Assembly (NCBI GenBank): GCA_003136295.1
Contig: PLDZ01000206.1
Location: 817-11,200 of the forward strand
Reading direction: 5' to 3'
Source: Candidatus Dormiibacterota bacterium
GTDB taxonomy: Bacteria; Chloroflexota; Dormibacteria; Aeolococcales; Aeolococcaceae
Length of the DNA stretch: 10,384 nt
Every line of letters starts with the position of its first letter. The stretch's first letter is position 1. The notes under the pieces are model-generated. The model made no database searches, had not been told where the DNA came from, and worked only from the letters and a program-made list of their open reading frames with translations. Positions 5,252 through 10,384 of the stretch are shown here, piece after piece. The translations under genes were made by a program, and so were the position numbers.

Positions 5252-6256
5252 CTAGAGGGTCGCCTCGATCCCGGCGAGCACGTCCTCGACCCGAATCTGC
5301 TCCATCGCGGCCGTGGTTGCGAGGCCATCCTCGAAGCGTGGAGGGGCCAGCGCCTGGACCACCCGGTGCGCTGGCCCGTAGGCACCACCACGGGCGCCGT
5401 CGGTGGGGCCGAAGAGGCCGACCGTGGGCGTGCCCATCGCCGCCGCGAGCTGGAGGAGCGGGGTGTCGCTGCCCACCAGTAGGTCGCATCGGGAGAGCAC
5501 TCCGGCGAGGGTCGAGAGGTCGATCTCTCCGACCAGGTCGGTCGCGTCGGCTCTGAGGTCCATCTTCATGTGCTCGGCCGCGCTCCGGTCGTGCGCCGAA
5601 CCGACCACGAGAATCCCCGCCCCGTGACGCTGGGCGAGCTGGTTGGCGAGATGTGCCCAGCGCTCGGGGTCCCAGACGGTCGCGCCCGCAGCTCCCGTGT
5701 GGGTCTCGGCGTACCCGGCTCCCGGCGCGATCGCGACCAGGAGGCGCCCATCGCCGAGCCCGGTCCCGTGGAGCACCTGCTCGGCTCGCCGCCGCGCCTC
5801 TGGACCGGGTTCGAACACGGGGCTGTGGAGCTGCTGATGGACGCCTGCGACCTCGGCAAGGCGCAGCCACGTCTCCGCCTGGTTCTCTCCGCGCCGGGGC
5901 TTGACGCGACCGGTGAGGAGCAGCCCGATGCCGCCGCCGACCCCACTGCGCTGGGGGATGCCGGCAAAGTACGCCGCGGTCGCTGCTGAGGCGCCCGAGG
6001 TGCAGAGGAAGACGGCGTCGAGGCGCAGCCCGCGCAGCGTCGCCCAGAGGCGAAAACCTCCGGTGCGCCTGCCCCGGAGCCCGGCAAGCGGAATGACCTT
6101 GTCGACCGGCGGAATGCCGTCGGCGAGGTCCACCGCAGTCGTCGGGCAGACGAGCGCGATCCGCGCCGTGGGGTACCCGGCCCGGAGCGTGCGCAAGAGG
6201 GGTGTCGACTGCAGCGTTTCGGCCATCCCGCCGTTGACGACCACCGCAATATCCAC
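5252..6256 (-). CDS. glycosyltransferase family 9 (heptosyltransferase-like)
   Basis: The 334-aa protein has the two-domain GT-B plan of GT9 enzymes: an N-terminal nucleotide-like start (VDIAVVVNGGMAETLQSTPLL, split into strand and loop) and a C-terminal half with VAIAPGAG (175-181), WDPERWAHLA (195-204), ILVVGS (215-220), and VGSDTPLLQLAAAMG followed by LFGPTD (281-286). GT9 members transfer heptose or related sugars to lipids or glycans from an ADP/nucleotide donor. Two usual active-site positions differ: the catalytic Asp13 of WaaC corresponds to Glu13, and the His of the DTG...H motif is Gln269. The acceptor is unknown and need not be LPS. GTG 6256 is chosen because it begins the first beta-strand; longer starts reach into argF. 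No Shine-Dalgarno is visible, but TACCGT lies six bases before the GTG, so a leaderless transcript is possible. Confidence 0.8.
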   Translation of the reverse strand: MDIAVVVNGGMAETLQSTPLLRTLRAGYPTARIALVCPTTAVDLADGIPPVDKVIPLAGLRGRRTGGFRLWATLRGLRLDAVFLCTSGASAATAAYFAGIPQRSGVGGGIGLLLTGRVKPRRGENQAETWLRLAEVAGVHQQLHSPVFEPGPEARRRAEQVLHGTGLGDGRLLVAIAPGAGYAETHTGAAGATVWDPERWAHLANQLAQRHGAGILVVGSAHDRSAAEHMKMDLRADATDLVGEIDLSTLAGVLSRCDLLVGSDTPLLQLAAAMGTPTVGLFGPTDGARGGAYGPAHRVVQALAPPRFEDGLATTAAMEQIRVEDVLAGIEATL

Positions 6257-6342
6257 GCGCAGACGGTATAGCGTGTGACACTCCGTGCGCGGGTTTGCGT
6301 GGGAAACGCGCGATCGGCGTCGCGGTGCAACCATATGGGCGA
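6257..6342. promoter_or_regulatory. divergent promoter region between GT9 gene and argF-cdaA-cdaR-glmS
   Basis: This 86-nt spacer must hold the starts for both directions. On the minus strand the overlapping boxes TATACC (6270-6265) and TACCGT (6268-6263) lie 8 and 6 nt before the GTG, giving leaderless geometry like that of the zinc-finger gene, but no matching -35 is visible. On the plus strand no convincing boxes and no ARG-box-like repeat were seen. Confidence 0.3.
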
Positions 6343-7290
6343 ATGCGTCCATCGCTCGCCGGCCGCGACCTCCTCAGCATCGCGGACCTCACCACGGACG
6401 AGATCCTCGCGATCCTCGACCTCGCCGACGCGGCGAAATCGGGGCGCGACCTCGGCACCCCGCTCGCGGGCCGATCGCTCGCGCTCATCTTCCAGCGGCC
6501 GAGCAACCGCACCCGGGTGTCGTTCGAAGTGGCGATCCACAATCTCGGCGGTCATCCGATCGCGCTCTTCAACCCCGAGGTACAGCTTGGCGAGCGTGAG
6601 TCGGCCGCCGACATCAGCAGGATCCTCGACCGCTACGCGGACGGGATCGTCGCCCGCCTGGTCTCGCACCGAGATCTCGTCACCATCGCGGGCGCGGCGA
6701 CCTCCCCCGTGATCAACGCCCTGACCGATGCCGAGCATCCGTGCCAGGTGCTTGCCGACTGCATGACCGTTCGCTCGGTCACGGGACGGCTCGCCGGTGC
6801 CACCGTCGCCTACATCGGGGACGGGAACAACGTCTGCACGTCCTGGATCTACGCGGCAGCCCTGCTCGGGGTGCACCTCAGGATCATCTGCCCGCGCAGC
6901 TACGAGCCACCCCAGGCTGTCGTCGAGCGGGCGGCCGGCCTTCGCGCGCCGGGTACCGGCTTCGAGGTCACCCACGAGGCGGCTCCGGCGCTGCGCGAAA
7001 CCGAAATCATCTACACCGACGTTTGGACCAGCATGGGGCAGGAATTCGAGCAGCAACGCCGGCGCGAGGACTTCGCATACCTCCAGGTGAACGACAGCCT
7101 GGTTGCGCTGGCGCCGCCGGGGGTTCGCGTGATGCACTGCCTCCCCGCGCACCGCGGTGAGGAGATCACCGACGCCGTGATCGATGGACCCAACTCGGTC
7201 GTGTTCGACCAGGCGGAGAACCGCCTCTGGGTCCAGCAGGCATTGCTCGCCCTCATCTATTCGGACGACGGCGTCGGGGTCGCCGCATGA
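6343..7290 (+). CDS. argF: ornithine carbamoyltransferase
   Basis: The enzyme joins carbamoyl phosphate and ornithine to citrulline in arginine synthesis, in the cytoplasm as a trimer. From ATG 6343 it has 315 residues, the family's usual size. Diagnostic motifs are carbamoyl-phosphate binding SNRTR (54-58, normally STRTR), HPCQ (132-135), IGDGNN (158-163), the ornithine loop DVWTSMGQE (226-234) and HCLPAHRG (265-272). The SMG loop and HCLP separate it from aspartate carbamoyltransferase. An in-frame TTG at 6295 would add 16 residues that do not look like the family, so ATG 6343 is preferred, though no clear ribosome site precedes it. Its TGA overlaps the cdaA ATG (ATGA), so the two are translationally coupled. 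It is divergent from the GT9 gene with an 86-nt spacer. No other arg genes are in the window. Confidence 0.92.
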   Translation: MRPSLAGRDLLSIADLTTDEILAILDLADAAKSGRDLGTPLAGRSLALIFQRPSNRTRVSFEVAIHNLGGHPIALFNPEVQLGERESAADISRILDRYADGIVARLVSHRDLVTIAGAATSPVINALTDAEHPCQVLADCMTVRSVTGRLAGATVAYIGDGNNVCTSWIYAAALLGVHLRIICPRSYEPPQAVVERAAGLRAPGTGFEVTHEAAPALRETEIIYTDVWTSMGQEFEQQRRREDFAYLQVNDSLVALAPPGVRVMHCLPAHRGEEITDAVIDGPNSVVFDQAENRLWVQQALLALIYSDDGVGVAA

Positions 7291-8156
7291 GCGACCTGCT
7301 GCGCAACGCGCACTTCTTCTTCCAGAGCCTGAGCTGGCGCGACGGGGTCGACATCGTGGTGGTCGCCTTCCTGCTCTATCAGCTCCTGAAGCTGATCAGA
7401 GGCACGCAGGCGGTCCAGCTCCTGCTCGGCCTGGCGGTCATCTTCGCGGTCGGCTGGGCGGCGCAGCTGCTCCATCTCCGCCTGCTCGAGTTCATCTTCA
7501 ACAACGGCACCCAGGCGATCGTGATCGCCGCGATCGTCCTGTTCCAACCCGAGCTCCGCCGCGCCCTCGACCAGGTCGGCCGGCTCGGCACCGTTCGGGC
7601 CGTGCTCGGACGCCATCCGGAGCTGGCGTTTGCGCACACCGTGGACGAGGTGCTGCGCGCGGCGGGCTCGCTGGCGGAGCGCAAGGTCGGGGCGCTCATC
7701 GTGTTCGAGCGCGAGACCGGGCTCGAGAATCTCGCGGCAACCGGCGTCCACGTTGATGGCGAGGTGACCGGCGAGATGCTGGCGACCATCTTCATCCCCG
7801 GTTCACCGCTCCACGACGGTGCGGTGATCATCCGCGAGACCAGGATCGTCGCCGCCGGATGCGTGCTGCCCCTCGCCGAGACGCTCCCCGGCGTCGGCCG
7901 GATGGGCACCCGGCACCGGGCCGCGCTCGGCCTCACCATGCAGAGCGACGCGGTGGTGCTGATCGTGAGCGAGGAGACCGGCCTGATCAGCGTCGCCCAT
8001 GACGGCAAGATCTACCGGGGTCTCGACCAGGCCAAGCTGCACGAGATGCTGCTCACCCTGCTGACCAAGGAGGGTGGATCCGGCCGCGCCGCAATGCTCC
8101 GTCCGCTCGCGAGAGTCGGCACATTGCGCACCCTGGGGCGTCGCTCTCACCCGTGA
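7287..8156 (+). CDS. cdaA: membrane diadenylate cyclase CdaA
   Basis: CdaA condenses two ATP into cyclic di-AMP, an essential second messenger in many bacteria that controls potassium and osmolyte uptake and cell-wall balance. The 289-aa protein has three N-terminal membrane helices (about 21-37, 42-60 and 68-86) and then the DAC domain with the catalytic DGA motif (177-179, within LHDGAVII) and RHR motif (209-211, within GTRHRAALGL), followed by VSEETGLISV. Length and layout match CdaA (DacA) of Bacillota, not the soluble DisA. The C-terminus after about 265 is basic and variable. ATG 7287 overlaps the argF stop by 4 nt and the stop overlaps the cdaR GTG by 4 nt, so expression is coupled on both sides. 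Confidence 0.95.
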   Translation: MSDLLRNAHFFFQSLSWRDGVDIVVVAFLLYQLLKLIRGTQAVQLLLGLAVIFAVGWAAQLLHLRLLEFIFNNGTQAIVIAAIVLFQPELRRALDQVGRLGTVRAVLGRHPELAFAHTVDEVLRAAGSLAERKVGALIVFERETGLENLAATGVHVDGEVTGEMLATIFIPGSPLHDGAVIIRETRIVAAGCVLPLAETLPGVGRMGTRHRAALGLTMQSDAVVLIVSEETGLISVAHDGKIYRGLDQAKLHEMLLTLLTKEGGSGRAAMLRPLARVGTLRTLGRRSHP

Positions 8157-9127
8157 AGTTTCCCGGCTTCATTCGGCGGAACTGGAAGCTCAAAGTGGGG
8201 TGCGCCTTCATCGCGTTCGTCACCTGGGTCGGCGTCGTATACGCGGGCAATCCCCCTGAGACGAAGGTGGTCGCGCTTCCCGTTCCGCAGAGCGCGGCGA
8301 ACATCCCCGCCGGTTACACGCTCGTGCATCCGGTGAACGACGTGCCCGTCCGCATCGGCGGCGATCAGAACACGCTCGACTCGCTCAATCCCGGGGTGCT
8401 CACCATGACCGTGAACTGGTCGGCGGTGAACCGAGCAGGGACGTACTCCATTCCGATCTCCGTCACCAGCAGCCAACCCAACATCGAGCTCATCGCTCCG
8501 CCGACCTCCGTGCAGGTCGACCTCGACTCGCTGGCCTCCAAATCCGTTCCGGTCACCATTTCAATCACTAATCAACCGCCGGTGGGCTATCTTCGCGGCA
8601 ACGAGCAGGCGACCCCATCGACGGTGACGGTCACCGGTCCAGAGCGCGAACTCGTCGGTATCACGGCGAGCGTCACCGTCAACCTCCTCACGCAGAAGGC
8701 GAATTACCAGCAGTTCCTTCCGGTGCTCCTGTACGCGAAGGGAGTGCGCCTGAACAACGTCGGCGTTGCGCCCACCGACATCAGCGTGAGCATCACCATC
8801 ACCGCCTACGTCACCACAACAGTCGTGGCGGTGTATCCCCGTACCGAGGGGAGTCCGTCACCCGGTCATTACCTGACCGGAATCGTGGTCACTCCCTTCA
8901 CCGTGATCGCAACCGGATCGCGGGAACTGCTCAACTCGCTCGTCTCGGTGTCGACGGTCCCGATCCAACTGAACGGTGTCTTCGGCATCTACACCGTCAC
9001 AGTCAACCTCGTCGCCCCGCCCGGCGTCACCCTGTCGCAGTCCAAGGTGACCGTGACCATCGACATGGCGAGCGTCCCCACGCCGCCGCCGACCCCCACG
9101 CCAACGCCCACCCCCTGTCCGACGTAA
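8153..9127 (+). CDS. cdaR: CdaR/YbbR-domain regulator of CdaA
   Basis: CdaR is a single-pass membrane protein whose extracytoplasmic YbbR domains interact with CdaA and modulate c-di-AMP production. This 324-aa product has a short basic cytoplasmic N-terminus (RRNWKLK), one membrane helix (about 13-31), and three YbbR-like repeats at about 36-125, 126-216 and 217-305, each ending in a beta-strand of the type PTSVQVDLD or PTDISVSITI. The final 17 residues form a Pro-Thr dipeptide tail ending PCPT, perhaps a wall-spanning linker. The start is GTG 8153, set by the 4-nt overlap with the cdaA stop (GTGA). Sequence identity of YbbR domains is always low, so assignment rests on layout and on position directly after cdaA. 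The usual next gene, glmM, is missing; glmS follows. Confidence 0.88.
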   Translation: MKFPGFIRRNWKLKVGCAFIAFVTWVGVVYAGNPPETKVVALPVPQSAANIPAGYTLVHPVNDVPVRIGGDQNTLDSLNPGVLTMTVNWSAVNRAGTYSIPISVTSSQPNIELIAPPTSVQVDLDSLASKSVPVTISITNQPPVGYLRGNEQATPSTVTVTGPERELVGITASVTVNLLTQKANYQQFLPVLLYAKGVRLNNVGVAPTDISVSITITAYVTTTVVAVYPRTEGSPSPGHYLTGIVVTPFTVIATGSRELLNSLVSVSTVPIQLNGVFGIYTVTVNLVAPPGVTLSQSKVTVTIDMASVPTPPPTPTPTPTPCPT

Positions 9128-9150
9128 CCCGTTTCCCCCAGGTCCGTTCC

Positions 9151-9157
9151 AGAGAGG
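9151..9157 (+). promoter_or_regulatory. ribosome binding site of glmS
   Basis: AGAGAGG lies four bases before the glmS ATG, a short spacing. The whole cdaR-glmS gap is 34 nt, which leaves no room for a glmS ribozyme or an independent leader, so glmS is probably read from the upstream operon transcript. Confidence 0.5.
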
Positions 9158-9161
9158 TCCT

Positions 9162-10384
9162 ATGTGCGGAATCATCGGCTACACCGGCCCCCGTCCCGCT
9201 GCACCGATCCTGCTCGACAGTCTTCGCCGCCTCGAGTACCGGGGCTACGATTCGGCCGGGATCGCGATCATCGACGCGGACGGCGATGTTGCCACGGTCA
9301 AGAACACCAATAAGGTCGTTGACCTCGCCCGCCAGGTCGAGGCCGAGGGCACGCCGTCCGGCTCGGTCGGCATCGGGCACACGCGCTGGGCGACCCACGG
9401 ACGTCCGTCGCTCGAGAACGCGCATCCGCACCAGGACTGCACGGGACGCATCCACGTCATTCACAACGGCATCGTCGAGAACTACCGCGAGTTGCGTGCG
9501 GAGTTGATGGCGCGCGGTCACGAGTTCCTCAGCGAGACCGACACAGAGGTTGTCCCGCATCTCATCGAGGACGCGTTCCGCGGTGACCTCGCGAGCGCTG
9601 TCCGGAGTGCGCTCAACCGCATGCAGGGAGCATGTGCGCTGGTGGTCATCTCGGCCGATCAACCCGACCGCGTTGTCGGTGCGCGGATGAATGCGCCGCT
9701 CGTCGTCGGCCTCGGTCACGGAGAGGTCTTCGTGAGCAGCGACATCACCGCGTTGATCCCGTACACAAAGCGGATCGCGCTGCTCGGCGAAGGCGAGATC
9801 GTCACCGCGACGCCTGCGGGGATCAGCGTGCAGCAGCTGGACGGTACAGCGGTCGAGGCGCGTGTCGTCACCGTCGACTGGGAAGCTGAGCAGGCGCAGA
9901 AGAACGGGTATCCGCATTTCCTGCTCAAGGAGATATACGAACAACCTGAGGCGGTGCGCAACGCGCTGCGCGGGCGCATCGACGACCTGGGCATGGTGGT
10001 GCTGCCGGAGCTCGGCATGAGCCCGGACCGGCTCGCCGAGGTGCATGAGGTCGTGCTCGTGGCGTGCGGGTCGGCGTGGTACGCGGCGATGGTCGCGGGC
10101 TACGCGATTGAGCATCTCGCCAAGATTCGTTGCAAGGTCGAGGCCGCGAGCGAATTCCGCTACGGCGAAGCCCTGGTCGATGAGCACTCGCTGGTCGTCG
10201 CCGTGTCGCAGTCGGGAGAAACCGCCGACACGCTTGCGGCGGTGCGGCAGGCTCATCTCGCCGGCGCGCAGGTCATCGCGATCACCAACGTGGTCGGCAG
10301 CGCGCTGCCGCTCGAGGCGGACGGAGCGTTGTACATGCAGGCCGGTCCGGAGATCTCGGTCGCCGGCACAAAAACGTTCATGAC
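9162..10384 (+). CDS. glmS: glutamine--fructose-6-phosphate aminotransferase (isomerizing), 3'-truncated by window edge
   Basis: GlmS uses glutamine to convert fructose-6-phosphate to glucosamine-6-phosphate, the first step to UDP-GlcNAc. The first 407 codons are present of about 600. The N-terminal glutaminase domain begins MCGIIGYTG with nucleophile Cys2, followed by RGYDSAG (27-33), HTRWATHG (73-80) and HNGIVENYRE (101-110). The linker has PHFLLKEIYEQP (251-262). The first SIS domain has ACGSAWYAAM (301-310), SQSGETADTL (349-358) and AGPEISVAGTKTF (394-406). Relative to E. coli the CGTS phosphate loop is CGSA, an Ala also found in actinobacterial GlmS, and VASTK is VAGTK. It completes a run argF-cdaA-cdaR-glmS; in Bacillota glmM lies between cdaR and glmS. 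The product feeds the MurA substrate pool. Confidence 0.95.
   Translation, partial: MCGIIGYTGPRPAAPILLDSLRRLEYRGYDSAGIAIIDADGDVATVKNTNKVVDLARQVEAEGTPSGSVGIGHTRWATHGRPSLENAHPHQDCTGRIHVIHNGIVENYRELRAELMARGHEFLSETDTEVVPHLIEDAFRGDLASAVRSALNRMQGACALVVISADQPDRVVGARMNAPLVVGLGHGEVFVSSDITALIPYTKRIALLGEGEIVTATPAGISVQQLDGTAVEARVVTVDWEAEQAQKNGYPHFLLKEIYEQPEAVRNALRGRIDDLGMVVLPELGMSPDRLAEVHEVVLVACGSAWYAAMVAGYAIEHLAKIRCKVEAASEFRYGEALVDEHSLVVAVSQSGETADTLAAVRQAHLAGAQVIAITNVVGSALPLEADGALYMQAGPEISVAGTKTFM

Noticed and set aside
6295..6342. Longer argF from TTG 6295
   Set aside because: The 16 extra residues do not match the family start, no ribosome site is seen, and the extension would consume the divergent promoter region.
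5223..6542. A 439-codon minus-strand frame overlapping the GT9 gene
   Set aside because: It is a different frame of the same strand as the GT9 gene. Its composition is low-complexity Arg/Pro/Ala, while the GT9 frame has clear family motifs.
5566..7152. A 528-codon open frame on the minus strand opposite argF and the GT9 gene region
   Set aside because: It runs antisense to argF and in another frame of the GT9 gene. Its product is Arg/Ala/Gly-rich with no motif, as expected for shadows of high-GC coding DNA.
9128..9161. glmS ribozyme/riboswitch upstream of glmS
   Set aside because: Only 34 nt separate cdaR from glmS and they show none of the ribozyme core; the upstream sequence is coding.
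10065..10079. CGSAW instead of CGTS in the GlmS sugar-phosphate loop as a possible loss of function
   Set aside because: Actinobacterial GlmS proteins also carry Ala at the second position and are active, and Ser for Thr is conservative, so this looks like a lineage trait.
9027..10256. A 409-codon minus-strand frame opposite glmS
   Set aside because: glmS is unmistakable on the plus strand; the antisense product has no recognisable domain and extends into the cdaR tail.

Overview
The window is a high-GC bacterial chromosome segment with standard code 11 and few non-coding bases. It carries a membrane-type diadenylate cyclase (CdaA) rather than the DisA type usual in Actinomycetota. It also has an Asp-type MurA, an MreB-like actin and a GlmS that resembles actinobacterial and Chloroflexota forms. 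I infer a Chloroflexota- or Dormibacterota-like lineage, but the sequence alone does not prove this.

Left module (1-2202, + strand): the 3' part of murA, whose catalytic loop has Asp in place of the usual Cys, followed by a divergent MreB/Mbl-like actin gene with its own good Shine-Dalgarno sequence.

Middle module (2203-5251): a run of small lineage-specific genes with less biased base composition than the flanks. It holds a 120-aa protein of unknown function with a faint sigma-1.1-like C-terminus, a four-helix membrane protein, a stand-alone ClpX-type zinc-binding domain on the minus strand with a plausible leaderless promoter, and two consecutive lipoprotein genes. The second lipoprotein has an in-frame TGA directly before its TTG start. 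Three hairpins (2640-2669, 3364-3388, 5226-5248) fit transcription ends or convergent junctions, and a 12-bp perfect palindrome lies 16 bp before the first lipoprotein gene.

Right module (5252-10384): a minus-strand GT9 (heptosyltransferase-like) glycosyltransferase is divergent from a tightly packed plus-strand run argF-cdaA-cdaR-glmS. argF/cdaA and cdaA/cdaR overlap by 4 nt, and glmS follows cdaR after 34 nt and runs off the window. CdaA makes c-di-AMP and CdaR (YbbR) is its membrane regulator. GlmS makes glucosamine-6-phosphate, the precursor of the UDP-GlcNAc used by MurA. The glmM gene that usually follows cdaR is absent from this position.

The overall theme is cell-envelope synthesis and its second-messenger control, interrupted by a variable block of small and lipoprotein genes. 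I saw no tRNA, rRNA, CRISPR array, transposase or integrase. I did not find a clear new multi-gene system; the best leads are the orphan ClpX zinc-finger gene, the lipoprotein with the internal TGA, and the active-site changes in MurA and the GT9 enzyme.
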